In this document: piece after piece, positions 28,849 through 37,837 of the stretch
How positions within the stretch are numbered: position 1 is the stretch's first letter
Layout: each line of letters begins with the position of its first letter
IMG/VR virus record: IMGVR_UViG_3300023172_000062
Location: 1-41,914 of that record
DNA length: 41,914 bases
Source: a virus
Reading direction: 5' to 3' (one strand)
Program-made: the position numbers and the translations under genes
Notes under the pieces: model-generated
What the model saw: the letters and a program-made list of their open reading frames with translations, nothing else
What the model was told of the DNA's origin: nothing
Database searches by the model: none

Positions 28849-31830
28849 TTATTCTGGAAACTCTGCACCAGTGTTTGTGATAATGAAGTCCAGAGCAATA
28901 AACTCAATCGCTCTTGCTGGTTTAATGAAAAGCTTTGCATAAAGAATGTTTTGGTCAACAAGGTCAGGTGTGGTGGTTGTGTTGTCCAAGACAAATCTGT
29001 AATCTACCAGACCCAATCCATCTTTCACTCCTTCCAGAACTTCGTTTGCTCTTCTAGAGAAGTCAGACCACGTTGCTTGAACGTTTTGCTCGAAAAGAAC
29101 AGTTTTTGCAATTGCCGAAATTCTTCGCTTCAGGAAGATAAGCAGTCGTCGAACATTAATCCTATCCAATGCCGACCTTTCCAGTTGAAGGGTTTTCTGT
29201 CCGAAGACCACGATACCTTCTGCGGGGAAGTTAGCAATGGGGTTAATTCCGTTATCGTAAAGGTCATCTCTCTCAGAAGAAGTCAATCTATCTTTCACGT
29301 TGACAACGGTCACACCAGCCAGACCGGAGGAAAGACCACCTCGGTTGAACCCTGCCGGAGCAAACCAAACATCAGAAGTTTGTTTAACTCGCCCAAACAC
29401 GCCAAGCATCGCAACGGAGGGGGGAACAGTAACAGTTGCGTCATTTCTTGCATCAACAATATCAACCCAAGGATAGAACGTGCAAGCATAAGAGTGATTG
29501 ACCTGTGCCAAGTCGCCCCGTCTGTGGTTGATTGCACCAGAAACAGTTCCTCTTTTCGCGTTTGTTCCAACCTCGGAAGGTTTGAGAACTTCAAGCGGTC
29601 GATATTGAGAATCCAAATCAAGAACTGCAAGCATATCGCCTCTTTCACGAGCATAATCAGCCAGTTGAACGTTCAAGTTGGGTTCCATCAGGCCGGGAAC
29701 TGCTGCAACATCTGCGTCCAAGAACTCAGGATCTTTGAACATTTTGATAGCCGTGAGGACGGAGTACCAAGCATAGTTTGTTCGGCCATCATTTGCAGCG
29801 CCACCGTCCAATTCATCGATGGAGAAAGGATCTTTTTGTTTGATGTCCAGACCATCAAAACCACCGTGGAGAGGCATCGTAAACTTATTATAACCAGCGT
29901 CCAAAACAATCTTCCAACCTTCGGAAGTGTTGCTGTAAAGGCGCGTCCAAGAGGCTGCTGCAACGTTGGCTCCCTGCGGCTTGTAGTAAATACCAGTAGC
30001 AGAAATAGAAGAGCCGCCTGTGCGGTTTGTATTAGCGTACACAGCATCATCTTGCCACCCTTTTGCAGAAGAAGAAGCTTGTCGAACGTCATCCAAAGAG
30101 AATGCGAAAGTGTGAACAGTTCCAGTACCTTTTTCCCAAGGATCAATTCCGGCTCCAGTTTTGCCTTCCAGTGGATAAGTAAGGTCCAAATAAGCTCTGG
30201 AGTAGTAACGACCGGTATCTTCGCGTGTCGTTCGAACACCAAAGTAAGCCCCTCTCGCCAATCCGCGAGTAGCGTTAGAGGCAGTAACACGAAGAAGATA
30301 ATCAGGCCACTCTAGGGAACCAGTAAACGCTTGGTTTTCGCCGGCGTTGTTTGACACAATGCAATCTACATCTCCAGTCGCGTTAATGTCATACGCCACT
30401 GAAGAGGAAGCGTAAGAACCGGACCAGTTAAGATATCCGGTCGCAGGATCAAGAGCGCCAGAACAAATTTGAAACTTCTGTCGTCGAGCCGGCCCCAAGA
30501 AGCCAAACGGAACCAGTTCAGGATTTGCGTTACCTGCCTTTACGGCTGGGTGCATTTCAACTCGAATATAGCGAGACCGGTTTGGAAATTCACCAACAAC
30601 ATCAAATTTATCAGTTGTCTGATCCAGCTTAAGATATTGATCTCCAATTCTTCTAGCAACATAATCAGAAGAACGAGGATTGAGATTGAGGTTATCAAAT
30701 GCTTCCAAGATTTCTGGAGCATCATCACGATCAGAAACCCCGCGAACCTGAACACTAAAAGTAGGATAAGGATCTGCTGCGGAATCCACTTTAGTATATC
30801 GAATATTTGAGATAGAAACTTTAAGGTTTTTCGAAGCCCAGCTTCCCTCGGTCAGGCCAACAAGTCTGAACAATCTCTGGGGAGGGTTATCAATCGGGTC
30901 AAAAGAGCCGGCTGCTCCCAAGTCTTGCGAGAATACATATCCAGTCTTTGCAGCTTGTGCGGGATAACGATAATCAGCTTTGTTGTTTTCGGTTTCTTTA
31001 TCCAGCGCTGTGATGAAAGCAAGAGTGTCTGAATTAGAATCTGCATCAGCCAATTTCTTGATGTTGTCTTCAAAGGTCTCACCAACCCAGAAAAGCTCTC
31101 TTTTATCATTCAAAGCAGAGTTACAAGCAACTGGGCTTGTGTTCATTGCTTTACGGATAAAGTTTGCCTTATCCGGGTTCAAAGAGATTTTATATTGTTT
31201 TTTCTGAACTTCATCATATCCAGCAGCGATAGAAGATGTAAAATACAAATCAATGTCTGCTGTGCTCATTTTGCCCGTAAACTTACCCAAAAAGTGAGTT
31301 GCAGCATCTGAACCTTGTCCGACAGCCAATCCGGCCTTTTCATCAATGTAGAAAACAGCAGCAAGAGAGCCTGTTCCGTGCTCACCGCTAGAAGCTGAAG
31401 GTAACAGCCAAAGGCCATAAGCACCGCCGTTGGCTGCTAAGTCAGAATCAGGTGTAATATCAGTTGTTTTCCAACCAGCATAGCCGGCCTCTGATGCTTG
31501 TGGGTGTTGGTATCCGCCCAATCGGATAAAAGTAACAGGAGCAGCGTTTCTCAAGTAAGCAACAGCAGCGTGTGCTCCATAGTGGGGGGAAGTTGTGTTT
31601 TCATCTCGCCATCCGTCCCCTGCTGAAACTCCTCCAGCAGCAGGAACGCCAAAAACTCGAATAAACTCATCAACAGAACTAACAACAACCGGTTTCATCA
31701 GAGGCCCTTGCTGGGAACGCCCAACAATAACAGGACCAACATTGGAAAGGATTGGCTCGTCAATGAAGCTTTGATCGATCTCTTCAATTCGAATTCCGGG
31801 GGATCTAAATCTAAAATTCTTAGCGGACAT
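28849..31830 (-). CDS. gp18: tail sheath protein, gp18-like, enlarged
   Basis: Contractile sheath subunit. The N-terminus FRSPGIRIEEIDQSFI with VGPVIVGRSQQGPLMKPVVVSSVDEFIRVFG is the classic sheath signature. The C-terminal domain contains RLTSSERDDLYDNGINPIANFPAEGIVVFGQKTLQ, then RINVRRLLIFLKRRISAIAKTVLFEQN, the inter-subunit linker region. At 993 residues it is about half again longer than T4 gp18 (659), with large beta-rich insertions between about 130 and 680 that probably lie on the outer surface. A late-promoter-like motif (31869-31877) lies 38 bases before its ATG. Confidence 0.95.
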   Translation of the reverse strand: MSAKNFRFRSPGIRIEEIDQSFIDEPILSNVGPVIVGRSQQGPLMKPVVVSSVDEFIRVFGVPAAGGVSAGDGWRDENTTSPHYGAHAAVAYLRNAAPVTFIRLGGYQHPQASEAGYAGWKTTDITPDSDLAANGGAYGLWLLPSASSGEHGTGSLAAVFYIDEKAGLAVGQGSDAATHFLGKFTGKMSTADIDLYFTSSIAAGYDEVQKKQYKISLNPDKANFIRKAMNTSPVACNSALNDKRELFWVGETFEDNIKKLADADSNSDTLAFITALDKETENNKADYRYPAQAAKTGYVFSQDLGAAGSFDPIDNPPQRLFRLVGLTEGSWASKNLKVSISNIRYTKVDSAADPYPTFSVQVRGVSDRDDAPEILEAFDNLNLNPRSSDYVARRIGDQYLKLDQTTDKFDVVGEFPNRSRYIRVEMHPAVKAGNANPELVPFGFLGPARRQKFQICSGALDPATGYLNWSGSYASSSVAYDINATGDVDCIVSNNAGENQAFTGSLEWPDYLLRVTASNATRGLARGAYFGVRTTREDTGRYYSRAYLDLTYPLEGKTGAGIDPWEKGTGTVHTFAFSLDDVRQASSSAKGWQDDAVYANTNRTGGSSISATGIYYKPQGANVAAASWTRLYSNTSEGWKIVLDAGYNKFTMPLHGGFDGLDIKQKDPFSIDELDGGAANDGRTNYAWYSVLTAIKMFKDPEFLDADVAAVPGLMEPNLNVQLADYARERGDMLAVLDLDSQYRPLEVLKPSEVGTNAKRGTVSGAINHRRGDLAQVNHSYACTFYPWVDIVDARNDATVTVPPSVAMLGVFGRVKQTSDVWFAPAGFNRGGLSSGLAGVTVVNVKDRLTSSERDDLYDNGINPIANFPAEGIVVFGQKTLQLERSALDRINVRRLLIFLKRRISAIAKTVLFEQNVQATWSDFSRRANEVLEGVKDGLGLVDYRFVLDNTTTTPDLVDQNILYAKLFIKPARAIEFIALDFIITNTGAEFPE

Positions 31831-31868
31831 TCAATAATCTCCTATACATCAAATATCATTTTTCTTAT

Positions 31869-31877
31869 AATAAATAG
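31869..31877 (-). promoter_or_regulatory. candidate late promoter motif CTATTTATT (sheath)
   Basis: Reads CTATTTATT, preceded by CAAC, 38 bases before the sheath ATG in a non-coding gap of 68 bases. Confidence 0.62.
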
Positions 31878-31898
31878 GTTGATCAGGCTCAAAAAGAA

Positions 31899-32780
31899 TT
31901 ATTCTCCAAAGTTTCTATAATCTTTTACAGGATCAGTTCGATCATTCTTTTCACCTAAACTAGATTTCTCTCTCATAAACCTAACTTGAACTGGGTTTTC
32001 TCTTTCAACCAAGAAAGGCTTCGATTGGTTGTCGCCTTCGCCAACAAGGTAAGCAAAGACATTTATATTTACTTTTGCTTCGTATGTTCTTTCTTCCGAG
32101 CCCATATTCTCAACATTGTTTGCAATTCCAAAGTCATCTTGGATAAAAGCTTCATAAAAGTGCCCATTCCTAGAAAGAGGGAAATAGTTAATTCCACCAA
32201 CATTGGAAATAAATGGATTAATCATTTGGTTCATTTGCTGTTGGAACTGAGCTTTAATGCTAATCTGATAATTTGCTTCAATGTAAACCGGGAGCGGAAT
32301 AGAAATTGTTTTAAAAACATCTTTTTCTTCTCTTTTCTTTGGAAGAACAAAGTTGATTTGTCTTATTCCGGGGTCTTTAAAAGCGTCAGCGTTTGCAAAG
32401 TTTGCTGTTTTGTTTTGATTTAGTTTCTTTGTGATCTTTACTGCTCCGCCTCTATAGTCGTTGATCTCCGGCATTGGAGCAAAAAAGACACCGCGTTTAT
32501 TCCTAGGTTTTGTAACGCTTGTTCTAGCAATTGTCATGATAGGGTAGATCAATCCACCTTCGGAATCGCGCAATTCTTTGTCGTTCTTGGATTGAAAAGA
32601 TCTTTCAGCGGAAGTCCAAATAACTGGAACTTTTTCAAAGCCTTTGTTTGTTTCTATGGAAATATTAAGGTGCTCATCAACCCACTCAAAAACAGAGAAG
32701 TCAATGTTTTCCAAGTTTGAAGGCTGAAGATAAACAACTTCTCCATTTTCTAGTTTTTCATCTCTTTTTTTATTGTGCAT
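31899..32780 (-). CDS. gp15-like tail completion / sheath terminator protein
   Basis: A 293-residue protein. The order matches T4 gp15: VPVIWTSAERSFQ near the start (compare the gp15 'VPITY' block), a strand set with FVLPKKREEKDVF, then YIEANYQISIKAQFQQQMNQMINPFI, the dimer region, and MGSEERTYEAKVNINVFAYLVG near the end. It lies between the gp14-like gene and sheath, where tail completion genes belong. It caps the tail tube and sheath before joining to the head. Sequence similarity is modest and judged from pattern. Confidence 0.8.
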   Translation of the reverse strand: MHNKKRDEKLENGEVVYLQPSNLENIDFSVFEWVDEHLNISIETNKGFEKVPVIWTSAERSFQSKNDKELRDSEGGLIYPIMTIARTSVTKPRNKRGVFFAPMPEINDYRGGAVKITKKLNQNKTANFANADAFKDPGIRQINFVLPKKREEKDVFKTISIPLPVYIEANYQISIKAQFQQQMNQMINPFISNVGGINYFPLSRNGHFYEAFIQDDFGIANNVENMGSEERTYEAKVNINVFAYLVGEGDNQSKPFLVERENPVQVRFMREKSSLGEKNDRTDPVKDYRNFGE

Positions 32781-33261
32781 TGAAAGTTCCTTCTCTTGCT
32801 CGGATACATTCTGCCATTATCTCAAAAGACTTGTCTCCTCGTCCAAACAGCCACTTGGGTTCTGTTAAGGTGACAATTTCATAAAAAAGATCTGCATAAA
32901 GAACAAAATCCCCTTCCCTAACAAAAAGATTTTGATCTTCTGTTAATCTTCTTTTGTGAAAGTTGATTGAGATCTTCTGCAAGCGATCAATTCCGTATCC
33001 TGTGTTGTTTGTTGCCTGTGAGTCCCACTTAACCATTGCGTGAACCCTGACAGGAGGGAGAAAGGTTTTTTCCATAGACTCTCCATAAAGAGGATGGAAG
33101 TTTGTCAACTCCAAATCAATAGGATAATAAAGGATAGTTTGCCCAATAACACGCTCGATCAGTTCATCGTTAACTTGCTTGACCAGATCTCTTTCCTTCT
33201 GGTTCAAGAACATTGGAGGAGGCGGAGCGTCTGGCTGTGACCATTTGTTATTTGTTGACAT
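32770..33261 (-). CDS. gp14-like neck protein
   Basis: A 163-residue protein. ILYYPIDLE near the start and INFHKRRLTEDQNLFVREGDFVLYADLFYEIVTLTEPKWLFGRGDKSFEIMAECIRAREG follow the gp14 neck family ('R(R/K)RF...PREGDLIYFP..LFEIKFVE.....LG....Y.L.CE'). It joins head and tail. It overlaps the downstream gp15-like gene by 11 bases and follows the gp13-like gene by 11 bases, consistent with the T4 order 13-14-15. Confidence 0.82.
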   Translation of the reverse strand: MSTNNKWSQPDAPPPPMFLNQKERDLVKQVNDELIERVIGQTILYYPIDLELTNFHPLYGESMEKTFLPPVRVHAMVKWDSQATNNTGYGIDRLQKISINFHKRRLTEDQNLFVREGDFVLYADLFYEIVTLTEPKWLFGRGDKSFEIMAECIRAREGTFNAQ

Positions 33262-33272
33262 TTGTTACTTCC

Positions 33273-34547
33273 TTATCCCATCAAAATGTAATTTGGAGCA
33301 GACGTGAAAACCTTTTGCGCATTCTCTGTCATTTGAGCATCTGATTCAATTAATTTTGGATAAGTCATCTCATCCAAAATTGTTTTTAATTCTTCTCTTA
33401 ATTTATCTTGCTCTTCTTTGCCTTGTGAAAGCAATTCAGAATGGTTAAGAGTAACAGATTCACCCGGAATTGGAAGAGTGCTGAATTTTCCTCGGATCTG
33501 TCCCAACATTTCTTTTGAAAGAGCCAAAGCAAACCTTCTGATCCACTGCTTTCCGATCGAGTTGATGCTTTCAAATGGAATGTTCGCAAAAGGAAGGGTG
33601 TTCATATTGTTGACACCATCAACACCAGAGGGGCGATCAGCATCGTCTTCCCAAGGATTTGAATCCACTGTAAACTCAAACCACATCTTTTTATTGTTCA
33701 AAAGAGAAGGTGGAATTGGGAAAATCCTAATCTTGTTGTTTCTAATCTCATAAGAATATTGAGACGTTCTGGTTCTAATTGCATCTTCATACTCGGCTGC
33801 TTGAGCTTTGTTTTGCCAAACTGGTACCAATTGGAAAGTAGAATCGTCTGCAAACTGCCCATAGGTGCTCAAGTTACCAGTTGCGCCCAAGCCGCCATAA
33901 TACCCATAAAACCGCCAGATCGCTCTAGGAGAAAGATAATAAACTCTTCTGATCATGATTCTTTTGTTTTCATAATCAATTGTCGCCGGCAGTGAACCGG
34001 ATGCAACAGAAGAAGAGATTGCGGAAATCAGATCATAATCCTGTACATCATCTTGCAAAGTAAAAGAAGAGGAATAAAAGTTTTGAGTGCCACCAACAGT
34101 TGCTTCTGTGGCTGCTGCATCTCCAAACCTTCTAGCATAACCATAAGAGAATTTTGTGTACTTTAAAGCCACGTTTCCGCCGCTTAAAGACGAAGAAAGG
34201 GTTCCTGCCTTGTATTCCCCCAAATGATCAAAAGAAGCCGTTGTAGCCCCCAAAGAATCGCCCAGAGAGTTCTTTGCTTGGTGGATGTTGACAAGGTAAG
34301 AATATTCTAAAGTTGCTTCTTCATAAGCAGTATAGATTTGTTTTTCTGATAATTCAATTTCAAGAAGATCACCACCCAACTTACGGTAAGTGTAGTTAAC
34401 CTGATCTGCCGCTCCGGAAAGAAAGTCATTGGAATTAAGATAGACCCCAAAAGGAACTGATGTGCTTGTTACATTTGCAACAGACCCAGTTTCAGGTAAG
34501 ATATTTTTGCTTGTTTGACTGACAGGTGTTAATGTGGGGATAGCCAT
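33273..34547 (-). CDS. gp13-like neck/head-completion protein
   Basis: A 424-residue protein between the capsid and gp14-like genes. YTYRKLGGDLLEIELSEKQIYTAYEEATLEYSYLVN resembles head-tail connector adaptors; later parts are beta-rich with FTLQDDVQDYDL and IRIFPIPPS. Longer than T4 gp13 (309), with insertions. Function as neck protein is inferred from position and this pattern. A late-promoter-like motif lies 31 bases before its ATG (34579-34587). Confidence 0.75.
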   Translation of the reverse strand: MAIPTLTPVSQTSKNILPETGSVANVTSTSVPFGVYLNSNDFLSGAADQVNYTYRKLGGDLLEIELSEKQIYTAYEEATLEYSYLVNIHQAKNSLGDSLGATTASFDHLGEYKAGTLSSSLSGGNVALKYTKFSYGYARRFGDAAATEATVGGTQNFYSSSFTLQDDVQDYDLISAISSSVASGSLPATIDYENKRIMIRRVYYLSPRAIWRFYGYYGGLGATGNLSTYGQFADDSTFQLVPVWQNKAQAAEYEDAIRTRTSQYSYEIRNNKIRIFPIPPSLLNNKKMWFEFTVDSNPWEDDADRPSGVDGVNNMNTLPFANIPFESINSIGKQWIRRFALALSKEMLGQIRGKFSTLPIPGESVTLNHSELLSQGKEEQDKLREELKTILDEMTYPKLIESDAQMTENAQKVFTSAPNYILMG

Positions 34548-34578
34548 TCATTAGATCTCCCGATTTATAAGGTTTTCT

Positions 34579-34587
34579 AATAAATAG
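34579..34587 (-). promoter_or_regulatory. candidate late promoter motif CTATTTATT (neck)
   Basis: Reads CTATTTATT, preceded by CAA, 31 bases before the gp13-like ATG. It follows the capsid-gene terminator. Confidence 0.62.
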
Positions 34588-34601
34588 TTGAAGACAAAAG
34601 A

Positions 34602-34630
34602 AAACCCCCAACCTGAAAGGAAGGGGGTTT
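34602..34630 (-). terminator. rho-independent terminator after major capsid gene
   Basis: On the minus strand AAACCCCC pairs with GGGGGTTT, with an inner CCT/AGG extension across a short mismatch and a small loop, then TTCTTTTG. It lies about 40 bases after the capsid stop and just before a candidate late promoter. Confidence 0.82.
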
Positions 34631-34668
34631 CAATAAAAGGAGGGTTGTAATTTTAACCTAAATTAAAA

Positions 34669-36468
34669 TTATGCTCCGCTTTCGCCGTTAAGTCCGCGAC
34701 AAACAACCAGACCGTACATATCGGGTCGGACCATTTTTTTGGCGTAACGGGTCATGACACCCTTTCGGGGCACGAAGTCTTCGACACCAAAGATGGTCGG
34801 GGTCACTTGCAGGGGCACATAAGGTGCGTACACATAACCGCTTTCAAGGAAGCTGGAACCTTTACGACCAACAAGAATCACGTTCTTGAGGAAGTAGGGG
34901 TCAACGTAAACGTCAAACTTCTTGGAAAGGTTGCCAGTCTTGACAGCACCAATGTCGCCTTTGGCAACATCAGCAGTGACAGAAGCACGGAAACCAGAGG
35001 TAAACTCAAGAATGTTTGCAACCTGCGGCGAACAAACAATGAAGTTTGCACCACCACGGAGAGTTTTGGTGTGGATTTCTGCGGACACATCGTTGATGGT
35101 CTCGACAAGAGTCTCATACCACTCGGAAACAGTACCGGTGAAGTCCGGAGCAGCAGTGTTTGCACCAACTTCTGCGCCAGTGGTTCGGTCCACAAAAAGA
35201 CCGGGTGAACGCGACCAGTAACGGGTAGCAGCAGTAGCGCCGTTCACGAGGTCATTCAGAAGTTCACGGTCAATTTCAAGAGCAATCTGCTCGGAAAGGA
35301 TCGAGGTAAGTTCAACTTCTGCATCCAAGTTGTGGTATGCGTTGAGGTCTTGACCAAGTTCCGGAGACCATTTTGCTTTGAGCTTTTTGGTTTGCGCGGT
35401 GACAGCAACCGAATCAACTTTAATATCGATTTCGGGGATCAAGTCGCGAGCCCTGCCATCAAAAGTACCAGCAGCAGAACCAGCACCTTCAAGGCCCCAA
35501 GGATCTCCACCGACAACGGAACCAATCGCGCCGCCGATATCAAAGTCGTCTTTAACCGGAGCAACCAGATTACCTTGTTTTTCAACGCCGGTTTTAATTG
35601 CCAAGTTAGCACCCCAACCAAGCTCGGACACAAAGTAAAGCTTAAGCAGAGTCGAAGTCTGCTGGGTCAGGCGACGAATTTGCTTGGTGTTGCCGGAAGC
35701 GATGTCAACAATTGCATCAACACCACCAGATACAAATTCTGCCAACTGGTCGCCAGTCATAGTAAACGCCGGCAAGTTATCATAGTCAAGCAGATCATCA
35801 GTAGTTTCGCCGAATACTTCCAGATCGGCGCGAGTAAGAGCAATCTCCCACAGGTTGAGAGAGGTCGAGCCGGAGAGGTCCGGGTCAAAGCGAATTTTCT
35901 TTGCTTCTGCATCGGTGATGGCGTCCAGATCAATGTAGTCAATAGCAGAGACTGCACTGGAGGTAACCCGACAAGAAGCGGTAGGGGAAGCATAAGTTCC
36001 ACCCATCAAGTAGGGGCCACCGTTATTGGTAGTGTAGGTACTATCAATGATGTTGACACCATCTCTGATGCCTTTTGCCACTTTGTCAGTACCATAAATG
36101 GAGCGACCTGCGGTTTCACCAAGTCGTGAGTTGGTGTAGGTAAAGTCCATGAAGAAGATCAGGCCAGAGGGGAGGCTCATGGGCTGAACTGAAACGATAT
36201 CGTTAGCAACGAGACCGCCAAAGACACGACGAACAATCGGGAAAGCAACAGCAGAGAAGCCTTCCACATCACCAGCAGCCATCGAGGATGCTTCTTTCAA
36301 GAGTTGTTTTGCTTGGTTTTCAAGCAGACGAGACATCGACTGACGCTGATAGTCAGAAGTGAGACCTTCGAGAAGACCAGTTCTTTCCCACTTGGAAAGA
36401 AGTGCTTTGCCTTCTTGTGCAAGGTCACGCTCAACAATGCCTTCTGTCAAAGTTTTCAATACAGACAT
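34669..36468 (-). CDS. gp23: major capsid protein, gp23-like
   Basis: Main shell subunit with the HK97 fold. The 599 residues (T4 gp23: 521) include LLENQAKQLLKEASSMA, then FPIVRRVFGGLVANDIVSVQPMSLPSGLIFFMDF, the gp23 signature around its E-loop and 'VQPM' block. Later AKWSPELGQDLNAYHNLDAEVELTSILSEQIALEIDRELLNDL and the C-terminal VTPTIFGVEDFVPRKGVMTRYAKKMVRPDMYG are also typical. The first ~65 residues are likely removed by the gp21-type protease. It follows the scaffold by 24 bases and ends at a terminator. Confidence 0.97.
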   Translation of the reverse strand: MSVLKTLTEGIVERDLAQEGKALLSKWERTGLLEGLTSDYQRQSMSRLLENQAKQLLKEASSMAAGDVEGFSAVAFPIVRRVFGGLVANDIVSVQPMSLPSGLIFFMDFTYTNSRLGETAGRSIYGTDKVAKGIRDGVNIIDSTYTTNNGGPYLMGGTYASPTASCRVTSSAVSAIDYIDLDAITDAEAKKIRFDPDLSGSTSLNLWEIALTRADLEVFGETTDDLLDYDNLPAFTMTGDQLAEFVSGGVDAIVDIASGNTKQIRRLTQQTSTLLKLYFVSELGWGANLAIKTGVEKQGNLVAPVKDDFDIGGAIGSVVGGDPWGLEGAGSAAGTFDGRARDLIPEIDIKVDSVAVTAQTKKLKAKWSPELGQDLNAYHNLDAEVELTSILSEQIALEIDRELLNDLVNGATAATRYWSRSPGLFVDRTTGAEVGANTAAPDFTGTVSEWYETLVETINDVSAEIHTKTLRGGANFIVCSPQVANILEFTSGFRASVTADVAKGDIGAVKTGNLSKKFDVYVDPYFLKNVILVGRKGSSFLESGYVYAPYVPLQVTPTIFGVEDFVPRKGVMTRYAKKMVRPDMYGLVVCRGLNGESGA

Positions 36469-36492
36469 TTGTTTTCTCCTTAATTAATAATT

Positions 36493-37542
36493 TTAGTTTT
36501 TAATTCCTGCCAATCTCTTCCAACGGCTAGAGATTGCTTCTTCAATGGTCTCCTTGTTTTCTTTTCTTCGAGGAGCCACTGTCAACAGACTTCGTTTTTC
36601 GACTGCTTCGCTCAATGATTTTGGAGCAACTCTGTTGCTTCCCATTGAACTTTGTGATAATGTCTCAAAAATTATCTTGGCCTGTTCTTCATTCTTGGCG
36701 CTTGACAAACTTTCGGCAATCTTTTGTTTTTGCCGCTCATTAAGGGAGTCGTTCATCAGGGCCTTGTTGGTATACATCAATTTTGTGTTGTCTAATTTAA
36801 CTTTTTCAAAACTTTCTTTCAGTTTCTTAAAGTAATTCTCATATTTTTTGTTTTTGGCTTCAAGATCTTCAATGATCTCAACTGCTTCTTGCATAATGCC
36901 TTGTTGTTTTTCGATCTTGTCTTCATATTTTTCTTTGATTCTTTCAAGATCCATTGCCAATTCCATTTCAGAGTCGGTGAAAGCACCAACATGTCCTGTG
37001 GGTTGGGTTTTGTAATCCAAATAGAAGCCTTCTTCCAAGAAAAGTTCATCATCCAATTCAATTTCTTCTTCAAGCTTGTCTTTACACTTCTCACATTTAC
37101 AATCCGAAGGGCATTTAGCTTCTTCAAGCTTTTCTTCTTCGTCTTCCATATAAACCGGCTCATCTTCATCTTTTTTGTGAGGGCCGCCGCAGCTTGCTTC
37201 TTCCAGAACTTCCGGCTCTGCAATCAGAAAAGACTTTCTCTCTGCCAGAACACCTTCAAACCTTTTGTTGATCTCTTCTTCCAATTGCTGAAGATCGATA
37301 GAGACCATTTGAGGCTCGACATCAGAAGTTCTGTGTGCGAACGGAATTTCCTCTTCCAATGCAGGTTCCAGATCACCATTGCCAACTTCTTCGCCAGCAG
37401 GCTCTTCTTGTTCCAAAAGTTGATCCAAAGTAGAACGAACTTCATCAGAATACTTTTCAATGATTGCTCTTTCAGCGTTTTGAATTGCAACTTCTTTTAA
37501 TGCCTTTGCATCTACGATTGCTTGCTCTAACAAAGAAGACAT
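36493..37542 (-). CDS. gp22: prohead core scaffold protein, gp22-like, with Cys cluster
   Basis: Internal scaffold around which the capsid assembles, later cut by the protease. The 349 residues are very acidic and helical. NTKLMYTNKALMNDSLNERQKQKIAESLSSAKNEEQAKIIFETL is the conserved gp22-family block near the C-terminus. An unusual central segment CPSDCKCEKCKDK resembles a metal-binding cluster and is not part of T4 gp22. It has a late-promoter-like motif 32 bases upstream (37575-37583). It precedes the capsid gene as in T4. Confidence 0.92.
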   Translation of the reverse strand: MSSLLEQAIVDAKALKEVAIQNAERAIIEKYSDEVRSTLDQLLEQEEPAGEEVGNGDLEPALEEEIPFAHRTSDVEPQMVSIDLQQLEEEINKRFEGVLAERKSFLIAEPEVLEEASCGGPHKKDEDEPVYMEDEEEKLEEAKCPSDCKCEKCKDKLEEEIELDDELFLEEGFYLDYKTQPTGHVGAFTDSEMELAMDLERIKEKYEDKIEKQQGIMQEAVEIIEDLEAKNKKYENYFKKLKESFEKVKLDNTKLMYTNKALMNDSLNERQKQKIAESLSSAKNEEQAKIIFETLSQSSMGSNRVAPKSLSEAVEKRSLLTVAPRRKENKETIEEAISSRWKRLAGIKN

Positions 37543-37574
37543 GTTTTATACTCCTAGTAAACTTAAATTTTATA

Positions 37575-37583
37575 AATAAATAG
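37575..37583 (-). promoter_or_regulatory. candidate late promoter motif CTATTTATT (scaffold)
   Basis: Reads CTATTTATT, preceded by CAA, 32 bases before the scaffold ATG. A similar GTATTTATT lies at 37595-37603. Confidence 0.62.
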
Positions 37584-37613
37584 TTGTTATTTCTAATAAA
37601 TACTTTATTTTGA

Positions 37614-37835
37614 TCAAGAAGAGCCTGTTAAGACAGTCCATGCTGCCGTTGACATTGTTGCTTGTGCCTCTTCTTGTGTTAAAACTGATGCTGAAAGGTC
37701 TACAACCCACTGAGGATCTGAGCCTTCCCACTCTACAACAGCTAAAATTTCATCCAACGACTTTCTCACGTTGCCCAAATAAGAGAAATCATAAGAAGAT
37801 AAATCTGAAGATGAAATAATTGCATACTTTGACAT
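37614..37835 (-). CDS. small protein of unknown function
   Basis: A 73-residue soluble protein with serine-rich start (MSKYAIISSSDLSSYDFSYLG) and two tryptophans in VVEWEGSDPQWVVDL. Not recognised. It lies 2 bases after the LamG-domain gene, as the last gene of the appendage-like cassette, and just before the scaffold promoter. It may belong to the cassette as a chaperone or small virion part; nothing in the sequence proves it. Confidence 0.68.
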   Translation of the reverse strand: MSKYAIISSSDLSSYDFSYLGNVRKSLDEILAVVEWEGSDPQWVVDLSASVLTQEEAQATMSTAAWTVLTGSS

Positions 37836-37837
37836 TT

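Noticed and set aside
31899-32780. gp15-like gene as a tail fibre or portal
   Set aside because: Its position between neck and sheath and the VPxxW, QxxMNQMINPF and C-terminal strands fit tail completion better.
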